DNA of 32,153 bases from Paracoccaceae bacterium (GTDB lineage: Bacteria > Pseudomonadota > Alphaproteobacteria > Rhodobacterales > Rhodobacteraceae), in NCBI GenBank assembly GCA_007126375.1, contig SLBI01000362.1, positions 1 through 32,153 of the forward strand. The letters are read 5' to 3'. The translations under genes and the position numbers were made by a program. Shown here piece after piece: positions 1-8,036 of the stretch. Below the pieces are notes generated by a model, which was not told where the DNA came from, did no database searches, and worked only from the letters and a program-made list of their open reading frames with translations. The first letter of the stretch is position 1. Each line of letters opens with the position of its first letter.

Positions 1-7
1 AGCCAGC

Positions 8-961
8 TCATTGGCCGAGCATCTGCTCTGTCGCGTCCGGCGCGGCCGGGGCCGGCACATCTTCGGCCGCCGGCGGCCGCGGAGAGCCGACCCCGCCCAT
101 TCCGTCGGAGCGCAGGAACGAGAAGAACTCGCTGTCCGGCCGCATGACCATCGTGGTGTTCTCGCTCCGCAGCGCGCGTTCATAGGCGGTCAGCGAACGG
201 GTGAAGGCGAAGAACTCCGGATCGTTTCCGAACGCGTCGGCGTAGATGCGGTTCCGTTCGGCATCGGCCTCGCCGCGGATGATCTCGCTGTCGCGGCGTG
301 CTGCCGACACCAGTTCCACAACCGTCCGGTCGGCCAGCGCGCGCACCCGCTGCGCCGCCTCGTTGCCGCGGGCAATCTCGTCGGCCGCCTCACGTTCACG
401 CTCGGCGCGCATCCGGGCGAAGGTTGCCTCCAGGTTCTGTTCGGGCAGGTCGGTCCGGGTCAGGCGCACGTCGATCACCTGCACACCCAGAGAAGCAGCC
501 TCGCGCCGCGCCAGATCCCGGATGCGGTTCATCAGGCCGGTCCGATCCTCGGACAGCACGGCGCCCGAAGGCACCGAGCCCAGCACCTCGCGGATGGCGG
601 CATTCAGCACGCGTTCCAGCCGGCCCTGCGCCGCGCGCACACCCTCGACTCCCACCGCCTCGCGGAAGCGCACCACATCGGTGATCCGCCAGCGCATGAA
701 GGCGTCCACCACCAACCGGCGATCGTCGAGCGGCGTGACCTCCAGCGGCTGCGACTGCAGGCCGAGGATCCGCGCGTCGTAACGCACGACATCCTGTATC
801 ACGGGGATCTTCACCCCGAGGCCCGGTTCGGTGCGAACCTGCTTCACCTGTCCGAACTGGAGCACCAGCACGTTCTCCCGCTCGTCGACGACGAACAGGG
901 CCGAAAGAAGGGCAGCGATCGCGACGATCGCCACCGGGATCAGAAAGCCGAGCCGTTTCAT
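8..961 (-). CDS. hflC: HflC, membrane protease modulator
   Basis: A 317-aa SPFH/Band-7 (prohibitin-like) protein. One N-terminal membrane segment (about residues 4-25) is followed by the SPFH domain, which starts with the typical VDERENVLVLQFGQ stretch, and then a charged, Ala/Glu/Arg-rich coiled coil (about residues 175-240). In characterised bacteria HflC pairs with HflK in a large periplasm-facing complex that encloses FtsH and tunes its proteolysis of membrane proteins and regulators. The start codon shares one base with the hflK stop (TGATG), so the two are translationally coupled. The C-terminus is a Pro/Ala-rich tail with little conservation. Length is slightly below the E. coli protein (334 aa). 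Family identity is clear from sequence and from the hflK neighbour. Confidence 0.95.
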   Translation of the reverse strand: MKRLGFLIPVAIVAIAALLSALFVVDERENVLVLQFGQVKQVRTEPGLGVKIPVIQDVVRYDARILGLQSQPLEVTPLDDRRLVVDAFMRWRITDVVRFREAVGVEGVRAAQGRLERVLNAAIREVLGSVPSGAVLSEDRTGLMNRIRDLARREAASLGVQVIDVRLTRTDLPEQNLEATFARMRAEREREAADEIARGNEAAQRVRALADRTVVELVSAARRDSEIIRGEADAERNRIYADAFGNDPEFFAFTRSLTAYERALRSENTTMVMRPDSEFFSFLRSDGMGGVGSPRPPAAEDVPAPAAPDATEQMLGQ

Positions 962-2103
962 CAGTTCTGCCCTCCGCGGCGCAGTTCGTTCAGGGGCAGA
1001 TAGGGCAGCACGCCACTGCCGGCGCCCTCTTCTCCCATCACCCCATCAAGGATCACCATGTCGATACCGCCGAGGACCTTTTCCATCGTCTCGAGATACA
1101 TGCGCCGGCGGGTGACTTCCGGTGCATTCACGTATTCGGTCAGAACCGCAAGGAAACGGCTTGCCTCGCCTTCGGCATTGTTGATCACCTCGGCCCGAAA
1201 GGCCTCGGCCTGCTCGAGCACCTGCGCCGCCTCACCGCGCGCTCCGGCGAGCACCCTGTTGGCGTAGGCATCGGCCTGCCGTTCCAGACGGTCACGCTCC
1301 TGCCGCGCGGCCTGCACCTCGCGGAAGCTGTCGATCACCTCGCGCGGCGGGTCGGCCTTGTCGAAGTTCACCCGGATGATGTTGATGCCGGCCTCGTAGC
1401 TGTCGAGCGTGCCCTGTGCCGCCTGCCGAAGGTCGGCGGCGATGGCACCGCGGTCGCGGTTGAGGATCGGCGACAGTTCGGACCGGGCGATGATGTCGCG
1501 CATCGCCGATTCCGCCACCGCGCGCACCGTCTCCTGCGGGGTGGAGAGATTGAACAGGAAGCTCGCCGGATCGCCGATGTTCCAGACCACCTGGAACTCG
1601 ATGTCCACGACCGCTTCGTCGCGGGTCAGCATCAGCCCCGAGGCCAGACCGGCGCGAGTCGTTCCGACATCGGTCACACGCTCGCCGGTCACCTGCACGA
1701 TCTCGTGGGTGACGACCGGCCAGGGTGCGAAGTTCAGACCCGGATTGCCGGTCCGGTAATACTGGCCGAACAGCAGTTCGACCGAACGTTCTTCGGGCTT
1801 CACCGTGTAGAACGACGAGAACAGCCAGCCGACCACCAGGATGGCAAGAACGATGAGGATCCCGCGCTTGCCGAAATTCGCGCCGAAACCGCCGCCGCCC
1901 CCGTCGGGGCCGCCCGGCCCGCCTCGCCCGCCCATCAGGACGCGCAACTGTTCCTGGCCCTTGCGAACCAGATCATCGATCTCGGGAATCTGCGGACCGT
2001 CGCCACCGCCGGGTCGCCGCGGACCGCCGCCACGGTTGTCGCCACCACCGCCGCTGCGTCCGCCCGAGCCGCGCCCCCCCCAGGGGCCACCAGTATTGGA
2101 CAT
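961..2103 (-). CDS. hflK: HflK, membrane protease modulator
   Basis: A 380-aa SPFH protein and partner of HflC in the FtsH-modulating complex. The first 75 or so residues are very rich in Gly, Arg and Pro, as is usual for the cytoplasmic tail of HflK. A single membrane segment follows (about residues 83-100, ILIVLAILVVGWLFSSF), then the SPFH domain opening with YTVKPEERSVELLFGQYY, and a coiled coil (about residues 255-320). An AAGGAG Shine-Dalgarno lies 9 nt before the ATG. Its stop overlaps the hflC start by one base. The Gly-rich tail was not tested for completeness, but the N-terminus fits the family. Confidence 0.95.
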   Translation of the reverse strand: MSNTGGPWGGRGSGGRSGGGGDNRGGGPRRPGGGDGPQIPEIDDLVRKGQEQLRVLMGGRGGPGGPDGGGGGFGANFGKRGILIVLAILVVGWLFSSFYTVKPEERSVELLFGQYYRTGNPGLNFAPWPVVTHEIVQVTGERVTDVGTTRAGLASGLMLTRDEAVVDIEFQVVWNIGDPASFLFNLSTPQETVRAVAESAMRDIIARSELSPILNRDRGAIAADLRQAAQGTLDSYEAGINIIRVNFDKADPPREVIDSFREVQAARQERDRLERQADAYANRVLAGARGEAAQVLEQAEAFRAEVINNAEGEASRFLAVLTEYVNAPEVTRRRMYLETMEKVLGGIDMVILDGVMGEEGAGSGVLPYLPLNELRRGGQN

Positions 2104-2390
2104 GCGCTGCTGCTCCTTCTGCTTGTCCGTCAGTATTCTACCCAGACCGGGAAGCTGTGCCGCACGCGGCAGGGATCAACCGGCCGGGGCGGGCCATCTC
2201 GTCGCGGGTCGGGGATACGCGAGACCGGCGGCGGTTACAACGCAGCGGCGTTGCCGCCGTTCGATCCCTTCCTCCCGACACACGGCTGCATCACCGCCCC
2301 TCAATAAGCCTGTGAGGCAGGCGGGACAATGCGCCATCGGCCGGGTCTCGGGATTGTCAACGCCGCTGCCCGGCAGCGGAAGGTCACCGG
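2104..2390. other. Intergenic region between dksA and hflK
   Basis: These 287 bases lie downstream of dksA and upstream of hflK, both on the minus strand. I find no convincing ORF. On the minus strand a good -10-like hexamer TAGAAT lies at 2135-2140, about 30 nt before the hflK ATG, but the -35 position carries no recognisable TTG box. hflKC may therefore have its own promoter, possibly with an activator or an alternative sigma factor. No T-rich terminator hairpin is seen after dksA, so read-through from dksA into hflKC remains possible. Confidence 0.4.
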
Positions 2391-2813
2391 TCAGTCATCG
2401 CGGTGCACCTTCTCGCGCCGCTCGTGACGCTCCTGCGCCTCGAGCGTCATGGTGGCGATGGGGCGGGCATCGAGGCGGCGCAGCGAGATCGGCTCGCCCG
2501 TCACCTGGCAATACCCATACTCTCCGGTCTCGATCCGGCGCAGCGCCGCGTCGATCTTGGACACCAGCTTGCGCTGCCGGTCGCGGGTGCGCAGTTCAAG
2601 CGCGCGATCGGTCTCTTCGCTGGCACGGTCGGTGATGTCGGGAATGTTGCGTGCACCCTCGGCCAGCCCCTCCAGCGTCTCGCGGCTGCCGTTGAGGATG
2701 TCGGTCTTCCAACTCAGCAGCTTGCGGCGAAAATACTCGAGCTGGCGCTCGTTCATGAAGGGTTCGCCCTCGGCCGGACGATAATCCTCGGGAAGAAATG
2801 TCTCTGGCTTCAT
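2391..2813 (-). CDS. dksA: DksA, RNA polymerase-binding ppGpp cofactor
   Basis: A 140-aa DksA/TraR-family protein that inserts a coiled coil into the RNA polymerase secondary channel and, with ppGpp, mediates the stringent response. The N-terminus MKPETFLPEDYRP is typical. The coiled-coil tip keeps the DxxDxA motif (D59, D62, A64) needed for activity. The C-terminal globular part keeps only Cys102 of the four zinc cysteines (YCQVTGEPISLRRLDARP), a zinc-less form known in alphaproteobacteria. The chosen ATG has a GGGGGA Shine-Dalgarno and gives the family length. An in-frame ATG at 2912, also with a GAGG box, would add 33 low-complexity residues and cannot be excluded. It is divergent from the MoxR gene. 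Confidence 0.93.
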   Translation of the reverse strand: MKPETFLPEDYRPAEGEPFMNERQLEYFRRKLLSWKTDILNGSRETLEGLAEGARNIPDITDRASEETDRALELRTRDRQRKLVSKIDAALRRIETGEYGYCQVTGEPISLRRLDARPIATMTLEAQERHERREKVHRDD

Positions 2814-2977
2814 CCTCGGTTCCCCCTGCTCGCCGGCAGCGCCGTCGGGGGCCGCGGGGGGCTTGCCGGGCCAGTCGGCGCCGGCTTCGCTCGCGGTGGT
2901 CCTGATGGTCATCCGGCACCTCTTTGGCGGCCCGAATAGCCGACTGCCGTTCGCTTGTCACTAGGGTTTGCCGCGGC

Positions 2978-3006
2978 TTGCGGGAAATCCTCCGGCGGGT
3001 TAGGGT
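2978..3006 (+). promoter_or_regulatory. Putative promoter of the MoxR-type ATPase gene
   Basis: A -35-like TTGCGG (2978-2983), a 17-bp spacer and a -10-like TAGGGT (3001-3006) lie about 35 bp before the ATG at 3042. The same TAGGGT -10 appears before the solute-binding protein gene near 19.5 kb. The call rests on hexamer match and spacing only. Confidence 0.4.
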
Positions 3007-3041
3007 CGCGCCCGCACGATGCTCGAACCCCCGGACAGCCA

Positions 3042-3881
3042 ATGAAATTTGCCGGCACCGACGCCTATGTGGCGACCGACGACCTGACCGTGGCGGTCAA
3101 TGCTTCAGTGACCCTGGAGCGGCCGCTGCTGGTCAAGGGCGAACCCGGAACCGGCAAGACGGAACTCGCCCGTCAGGTCGCCCAGGCGCTGGGCATGCGG
3201 CTGATCGAATGGCATGTGAAGTCCACCACACGGGCGGCGCAGGGGCTCTATGAATACGACGCCGTCAGCCGTCTGCGCGACAGTCAGCTCGGCGATGCCC
3301 GGGTGGCGGATGTTCGGAACTACATCCGCAAGGGCAAGCTATGGGAATCCTTCGAGGCACCGGAGAAGGTGGTGCTGCTGATCGACGAGATCGACAAGGC
3401 CGACATCGAGTTCCCCAACGACCTGTTGCAGGAGCTCGACCGCATGGAGTTCTTCGTCTACGAGACGGGCGAGACGGTGCGGGCGCAGCATCGCCCCGTC
3501 GTCATCATCACCTCGAACAACGAAAAGGAGCTGCCCGACGCCTTCCTGCGCCGCTGCTTCTTCCACTACATCCGCTTTCCCGAGGCCGAGACCCTCAGGC
3601 GCATCGTCGAGGTGCATTTCCCCGGCATCAAGGAGCGCCTTCTCGCCACCGCCCTGACCCAGTTCTACGAACTGCGCGAGACCCCGGGGCTGAAGAAGAA
3701 GCCCTCCACCTCCGAGGTGCTCGACTGGCTCAAACTCCTCCTCGCCGAGGACCTCTCCCCCGATGACCTCAAGCGCGACCCCGGCCAGCTCCTCCCCCGC
3801 CTCCACGGCGCGCTCTTGAAGAACGAACAGGACGTCCACCTCTTCGAACGCCTCGCCTTCATGGCCCGCCGCGGCGGGTAG
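3042..3881 (+). CDS. MoxR-family AAA+ ATPase
   Basis: A 279-aa AAA+ ATPase of the MoxR group. Walker A is GEPGTGKT (residues 33-40) and Walker B is VLLIDEID (111-118). A sensor-1-like ITSNNEKELPDAFLRRC stretch carries the arginine finger region. MoxR ATPases act as chaperones that mature or activate partner complexes, usually together with a VWA-domain protein; here a CoxE-like VWA protein is encoded 2.9 kb downstream on the same strand (6767-7951). The start at 3042 is chosen because the domain begins at once and the upstream in-frame extension (from 2955) is unlike the family. The gene ends 3 bp before the convergent small gene at 3885. The substrate is unknown. Confidence 0.88.
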   Translation: MKFAGTDAYVATDDLTVAVNASVTLERPLLVKGEPGTGKTELARQVAQALGMRLIEWHVKSTTRAAQGLYEYDAVSRLRDSQLGDARVADVRNYIRKGKLWESFEAPEKVVLLIDEIDKADIEFPNDLLQELDRMEFFVYETGETVRAQHRPVVIITSNNEKELPDAFLRRCFFHYIRFPEAETLRRIVEVHFPGIKERLLATALTQFYELRETPGLKKKPSTSEVLDWLKLLLAEDLSPDDLKRDPGQLLPRLHGALLKNEQDVHLFERLAFMARRGG

Positions 3882-3884
3882 GGG

Positions 3885-4295
3885 TCAGCCGACCGATTTC
3901 TTCTCCAACCCCTGCAGGAACAGGCGTGCCTGCTCCGTCGTTATGCCGGCCTCCTCCGCCGCACGGGTCACACGGACACTGGACCGAAAGTGCGAGGCAA
4001 CGCCCTTCTTTCCTTTCGTGAACAACATCGCCGAGGTCTTGACCGTTCTGGTGCCAGGTTTCTTCCTGACATGACCGGGCGGGCTGGTGGTTGGCCCTTT
4101 TGCGACGTCGGCATTGCCAGCATCTGCGGACACCGGCCCGACGGCGCCGCCCTCTGCCATGACGACGCCCCGCTGCCGCAACGGACCCACCCCTTCCGCA
4201 GTCTCGAGGTGCAATTGCAACCCGATCAGCCGAGCGCGCATGCGCTCTTCCTCGGACAGCGCGACATAATCTTCCCTGGTCAACGCTTCGCTCAT
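3885..4295 (-). CDS. Hypothetical basic protein, second gene of a reverse cassette
   Basis: A 136-aa protein I do not recognise. The N-terminus (about 1-35, SEALTREDYVALSEEERMR) is acidic and helical. The middle is a low-complexity Gly/Ala/Pro linker, and the C-terminal 60 residues are Lys/Arg-rich and end in a possible small helical DNA-binding-like unit (RAAEEAGITTEQARLFL). A GAGGG Shine-Dalgarno overlaps the stop of the gene just upstream (4303-4644), so the two form one translationally linked pair. The pair is oriented against the MoxR and GNAT genes on either side. A small toxin-antitoxin-like or phage-derived pair is possible from the architecture, but I see no diagnostic motif. Confidence 0.6.
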   Translation of the reverse strand: MSEALTREDYVALSEEERMRARLIGLQLHLETAEGVGPLRQRGVVMAEGGAVGPVSADAGNADVAKGPTTSPPGHVRKKPGTRTVKTSAMLFTKGKKGVASHFRSSVRVTRAAEEAGITTEQARLFLQGLEKKSVG

Positions 4296-4302
4296 CGGAC
4301 CC

Positions 4303-4644
4303 TCACACTCCGAGTGCTCCCGTGATAGTGGCCAGCTTCCCCATGCGTTTCAAGATCGCTTCGCTCGGCTCCTCCGGTGTCGGCCGGCGCAGGCCGCAGA
4401 TGGTGATGATCAGCAGCCGATCCTGCCGTCCGAAGATGAACAGGACGTCGAGGCCCAGGACCTCGCTGACGCGCACGGAGCCGACCACGCGATCCATGGC
4501 CGCGTTGGGCAGGGCGCAGAGGTTGTTGGCGATGACCTACAGATCGGCGTCGGTGACGCCGAGTTCGGCAATGTCCCACTCGGCGGGGACGGTGGTGTCC
4601 ACGACCGGCTCCACGCCGCGGTATCTGAGTGCGCTTTTTGCCAT
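4303..4644 (-). pseudogene. Small hypothetical gene interrupted by an in-frame amber codon
   Basis: From an ATG at 4644 (AGGA Shine-Dalgarno 7 nt upstream) the minus strand reads 35 codons, meets a single TAG at 4537-4539, and stays open for another 77 codons to a TGA at 4303-4305. Read through, the product is 113 aa: a 50-residue N-terminal half, then a hydrophobic strand-rich part (VLGLDVLFIFGRQDRLLIITI) and a basic helix (SEAILKRMGKLATI). A TAG that was once CAG (Gln) or another one-step codon explains the break. The remaining 64-aa fragment from ATG 4497 could still be made. The strand pattern recalls small RelE/HigB-type toxins, but the resemblance is loose and I do not assign it. Sequencing error cannot be excluded. 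Confidence 0.6.
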
Positions 4645-4721
4645 CGGGTCGTCCTGCTGCCCCGCGAGACTGTCATCGAGCTGCTGCCACGGTCAACTTG
4701 ATCCTCGCGGGGCGCTTTGCC

Positions 4722-4751
4722 TTGTGGACGGGGTCGGGATCGGGCTAGCTC
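4722..4751 (+). promoter_or_regulatory. Weak candidate promoter for the GNAT gene
   Basis: TTGTGG (4722-4727), an 18-bp spacer and TAGCTC (4746-4751) would start transcription at about 4758, the A of the GNAT ATG, implying a leaderless mRNA. There is no clear Shine-Dalgarno before that ATG, which is consistent. Both hexamers are weak matches. Confidence 0.3.
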
Positions 4752-4757
4752 TGGGAT

Positions 4758-5207
4758 ATGGCGCAGGCGATCTCCATCCGTCCCGTGGCCGCCGCGGACC
4801 GTGCCGACTGGGCGCGGCTGTGGCGCGGCTATCTGGCCTTCTACCGGACCGAGCTGCCCGAGGCGGTGTACGAGACGCTGTTCGCGCGGCTGATGGCGCC
4901 GGGGGCGGACGGGCCGTTCGGGCTTCTGGCCGAGGCCGGCGGGCGGCCGGTCGGGCTGGTGCATTACCTCTATCACCTGCATTGCTGGCGCCCCGAGGGG
5001 GTGGTCTATCTGCAGGACCTCTTCGTCGACCCCGAGGCCCGCGGGCAGGGCGCCGCCCGGGCGCTGATCGAGGCGGTCTATGCCGCCGCCGATGCCGCCG
5101 GCCGGCCGTCGGTCTACTGGATGACCGAGACGCACAACACCACCGCGCGGGCGCTTTATGACCGTATCGGCGCAGCCACCGATTTCATGAAATACGTTCG
5201 GGGCTGA
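4758..5207 (+). CDS. GNAT-family N-acetyltransferase
   Basis: A 149-aa single-domain GNAT protein that would move an acetyl group from acetyl-CoA to an unidentified amine. The acetyl-CoA pyrophosphate loop is visible as VDPEARGQGAARALIEAV (about residues 91-108), followed by the C-terminal NTTARALYDRIGA motif (about 125-137) typical of the family. The stop is 4 bp before the ATG of the DUF2927 lipoprotein gene, so it probably heads that operon. Substrate cannot be inferred from sequence. Confidence 0.88.
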   Translation: MAQAISIRPVAAADRADWARLWRGYLAFYRTELPEAVYETLFARLMAPGADGPFGLLAEAGGRPVGLVHYLYHLHCWRPEGVVYLQDLFVDPEARGQGAARALIEAVYAAADAAGRPSVYWMTETHNTTARALYDRIGAATDFMKYVRG

Positions 5208-5211
5208 GGAA

Positions 5212-6606
5212 ATGACGGTGTTTCGCCTCATTCTTGCAACCCTGCTCCTGTCTTCGCTCACGGCCTGTGCGCCCCCCCGCGAGGCCGGACCGGCAAGCCG
5301 ACTGGCGCCGCCGACCGAGGCGCTGCCGCCGCTGCAGCGCTTCGCCACGCAGCCGGCGCGTGCGCCACAGCGATCCAACCGCGAGATCGCCGCGGACATA
5401 CTCGAGCTCGGCTTTCGCATGGAAAGCGGGCGGGAGATTCCGCAGTTCTCCCGGTTCGAGGGGCCGGTGGCGCTGCAGATCACCGGGCGCGTGCCGTCCG
5501 GCGTGGAGGGCGAGATCGACCGCCTGCTCGACCGGCTGCGCCGCGAGGCCGGCCTCGACATTCGCCGCTTCGGCGCCGATGCGCATGCCCCACGCGGCCG
5601 CATCACGGTGGAGTTTCTGGCGCGGCGGCAGATGCAGGCCGCGGTACCGCAGGCGGCGTGCTTCATCCTTCCCCGCATCTCCGGCTGGGCCGATTTTCGC
5701 GCCAATCGCCGCAGTCCGCGGCTCGACTGGACAACCGTGGTCGAGCGTGAATCCGTCGCGGTGTTCGTGCCCGCCGACGTTCCGCCGCAGGAGATTCGCG
5801 ACTGCCTGCACGAGGAGGTGGCGCAAGCGCTCGGTCCCCTGAACGACCTCTACCGGCTGCACGAAAGCGTCTGGAACGACGACAATTTCCAGACGGTGCT
5901 GACCGGCTTCGACATGCTGGTACTAAGGGTCTGGAACGATCCTGCCCTTCGGCCCGGCATGCGCCGCGACGAGGTTGCGGCGCGACTGCCGGCCATCCTC
6001 GCCCGGCTCAACCCGGCCGGCGAACGCATCCCTCCGGGTCCGACACCGCGACAGAGCCCGCGGGCGTGGATCGATTCCGTCGAGGCGGCACTCGGGCCAC
6101 ACAGCAGCCGCAGCGCACGCCGTGCGGCGGCCGAGCGCGCGCTTGCCATCGCCCGCGACGAAGGCTGGAGCGATGCCCGCCTCGGCCTTGCGCATTTCCT
6201 GCGGGCGCGCATGGCGGGACCGCGCGAGGCCGATGTCGCGCTGTCGTCCTTCGTTCGGGCCGGGCAGATCTATGCATCCCTGCCGGGCGGCGAGGTGCAC
6301 GCGGCGCATGTGGACATGCAACTTGCCGCCTTCGCCCTATCCGCCGGGCATTTCGACGAGGCCCTTGCGCTTGCCCGCCGGGCCCAGCCGGCGGCAAGGG
6401 CGAGCGAGAATGCCGCGCTTCTTGCCTCGTTGCAGATGGTGCAGGCCGAGGCGCTGGAACGACTGGGTCAGACAAGTGCGGCGCGCACCGTCCGGCTCGA
6501 CAGTCTCGGCTGGGCCCGGTACGGCTTCGGTGACGACATGCGGGTGCGCGCCAGACTGGCCGAGATCGCGGCGCTGGCGCCACCGTCGAGAGAGGTGCGG
6601 CGATGA
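5212..6606 (+). CDS. DUF2927-domain lipoprotein
   Basis: A 464-aa protein with a lipoprotein signal: a short basic start, a hydrophobic stretch and the lipobox LTAC (Cys19). Residues from about 55 to 270 match my recollection of DUF2927, including CLHEEVAQALGPLNDLY, which looks like a metallopeptidase-related HExxQ-like segment but with HEEVAQ in place of a standard HExxH. The C-terminal 170 residues are Ala/Arg-rich helices with a TPR-like look (about 300-460). A GAGGAA Shine-Dalgarno precedes the ATG, and the stop overlaps the next small gene by four bases (ATGA). Likely anchored in the envelope; function unknown. The MoxR/VWA neighbours suggest a role in assembly of an envelope complex, which is inference. 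Confidence 0.82.
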   Translation: MTVFRLILATLLLSSLTACAPPREAGPASRLAPPTEALPPLQRFATQPARAPQRSNREIAADILELGFRMESGREIPQFSRFEGPVALQITGRVPSGVEGEIDRLLDRLRREAGLDIRRFGADAHAPRGRITVEFLARRQMQAAVPQAACFILPRISGWADFRANRRSPRLDWTTVVERESVAVFVPADVPPQEIRDCLHEEVAQALGPLNDLYRLHESVWNDDNFQTVLTGFDMLVLRVWNDPALRPGMRRDEVAARLPAILARLNPAGERIPPGPTPRQSPRAWIDSVEAALGPHSSRSARRAAAERALAIARDEGWSDARLGLAHFLRARMAGPREADVALSSFVRAGQIYASLPGGEVHAAHVDMQLAAFALSAGHFDEALALARRAQPAARASENAALLASLQMVQAEALERLGQTSAARTVRLDSLGWARYGFGDDMRVRARLAEIAALAPPSREVRR

Positions 6607-6767
6607 TTGTTCTGGCCGGGTTGGTCGTCGGGGCCGTCTGGGGGGCGACGAGCGCCAGGCGCAGCGGCGGCAACCGTCTGGACATGGCGCAATACGCGGC
6701 TGTCTGGGGCATCATTGGCGGGGTCGCGGGGCTCTTCGCCACCATCGCGCTGGAACGGATGCTCTGA
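6603..6767 (+). CDS. 54-aa two-helix membrane protein
   Basis: A short ORF (54 aa, ATG 6603, TGA 6765-6767) fills the space between the DUF2927 gene and the VWA gene. It overlaps the former by 4 bp and the latter by 1 bp (TGATG). This tight packing is the main evidence that it is translated. The protein has two hydrophobic segments, IVLAGLVVGAVWGA (residues 2-15) and AAVWGIIGGVAGLFATIAL (about 32-50), separated by a short basic, Gly-rich loop (SARRSGGNRLD). It is probably an inner-membrane hairpin protein of the MoxR/VWA module. No family name is known to me. Confidence 0.7.
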   Translation: MIVLAGLVVGAVWGATSARRSGGNRLDMAQYAAVWGIIGGVAGLFATIALERML

Positions 6768-7951
6768 TGTTCCTTACCTTCTTCGCCGAGTTGCGCCGGG
6801 CCGACGTGCCGGTGTCCTTGCGCGAATTCCTTGCCTTTCTGGAAGGTCTGGTGGCGGGGCTGGCGATCCATGACGTCGAGGCGTTCTACTACCTCGCCCG
6901 CAGCGCCATGGTTAAGGACGAACGCCATATCGACCGGTTCGACCGTGCTTTCGCAGCCGCCTTTCGCGGCCTCGAGACGATCACGCCGCAGCAGGTTCTG
7001 GAGGCATTGCAACTGCCCGACGAATGGCTGCGCAAGCTCGCCGAGAAGCATCTGACCGAGGAAGAGCGCGCCACCGTCGAGGCGCTGGGCGGCTTCGAGA
7101 AGCTGATGGAGACGCTGCGGGAGCGGCTGGCCGAGCAGCAGGGGCGGCATCAGGGCGGCAACAAGTGGATCGGCACTGCCGGCACCTCGCCCTTCGGCGC
7201 CTACGGCTACAACCCCGAGGGGGTAAGGGTCGGGCAGGACGGCAGCCGCCACCAGCGTGCCGTCAAGGTCTGGGACAAGCGCGAGTTCCGCAACTTCGAC
7301 GATGAGGTGGAACTCGGCACGCGCAACATAAAGGTTGCGCTGCGGCGGCTGAGGCGCTGGGCGCGCGAGGGCGCAACGCAGGAGCTTGACCTCGACGGCA
7401 CCATCCGGGCCACGGCCGAGCAGGGCTGGCTGGACGTGAAGATGCGCCCCGAACGGCACAACGCCGTGAAGGTGTTGCTGTTTCTCGACGTCGGCGGTTC
7501 GATGGACCCATATGTGCGGGTTGTCGAAGAACTCTTTTCGGCGGCGCGGGCCGAGTTCAAGCATCTGGAATACTGGTATTTCCACAACTGCCTCTACGAG
7601 GGCGTATGGCGCGACAACCGGCGTCGCTGGGATGCGCAGACGCCCACGGCAGAGGTGCTGCGCACCTACGGCAGCGACTGGAAATGCATCTTTGTCGGCG
7701 ATGCGAACATGAGCCCGTACGAGATCACCCATCCGGGCGGCGCCAACGAACACTGGAATCCCGAAGCGGGGCAGGTCTGGCTGGAGCGCGCGCGCGCGCA
7801 GTGGCCCGCGCACCTATGGATCAACCCGACGCCCGAGCGGTTCTGGCCGCATTCCCACTCCATCCGCCTGATCCGACAGCTCTTCGAGGACCGGATGGTG
7901 CCGATGACGCTGGAGGGCATCGCGCGCGGGGTGAAGGAACTCGGGCGGTGA
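6767..7951 (+). CDS. VWA-domain (CoxE-like) protein
   Basis: A 394-aa protein with a helical N-terminal half and a C-terminal von Willebrand factor A domain. The metal-ion site is present as LDVGGSMDP around Asp241; the first serine of the usual DxSxS is replaced by Gly, a variant I associate with this CoxE-like group. The central KVWDKREFRNFDDEVELGTRNIK stretch is strongly charged. Such proteins work with MoxR ATPases in inserting metals or remodelling target complexes, CoxD/CoxE for CO dehydrogenase being the named precedent. ATG 6767 is chosen because it overlaps the upstream 54-aa gene by one base and starts at the hydrophobic FLTFFAELRRADVPVSLREF motif. The likely partner is the ATPase at 3042-3881. 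Confidence 0.85.
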   Translation: MFLTFFAELRRADVPVSLREFLAFLEGLVAGLAIHDVEAFYYLARSAMVKDERHIDRFDRAFAAAFRGLETITPQQVLEALQLPDEWLRKLAEKHLTEEERATVEALGGFEKLMETLRERLAEQQGRHQGGNKWIGTAGTSPFGAYGYNPEGVRVGQDGSRHQRAVKVWDKREFRNFDDEVELGTRNIKVALRRLRRWAREGATQELDLDGTIRATAEQGWLDVKMRPERHNAVKVLLFLDVGGSMDPYVRVVEELFSAARAEFKHLEYWYFHNCLYEGVWRDNRRRWDAQTPTAEVLRTYGSDWKCIFVGDANMSPYEITHPGGANEHWNPEAGQVWLERARAQWPAHLWINPTPERFWPHSHSIRLIRQLFEDRMVPMTLEGIARGVKELGR

Positions 7952-8036
7952 GCGCGGTGCCGCGGGGGCGGCGCCGGCTGCCGGTGGGGCTGGACGCAGG
8001 GCGTGGGGCGACGCGGCATCGCACGAAACCGGGCGC

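Noticed and set aside
4410-5705. 431-codon open frame on the minus strand across the GNAT and DUF2927 genes
   Set aside because: Arg/Pro/Ser-rich composition of a shadow frame; the plus-strand genes have clear domains.
7785-7803. GC dinucleotide run (gcgcgcgcgcg) as a repeat element
   Set aside because: It lies inside the VWA coding sequence and encodes ordinary Glu-Arg-Ala-Arg residues.
6008-7813. 601-codon open frame on the minus strand
   Set aside because: It lies opposite the DUF2927, 54-aa and VWA genes, has no family resemblance, and long antisense frames are expected at this GC content.
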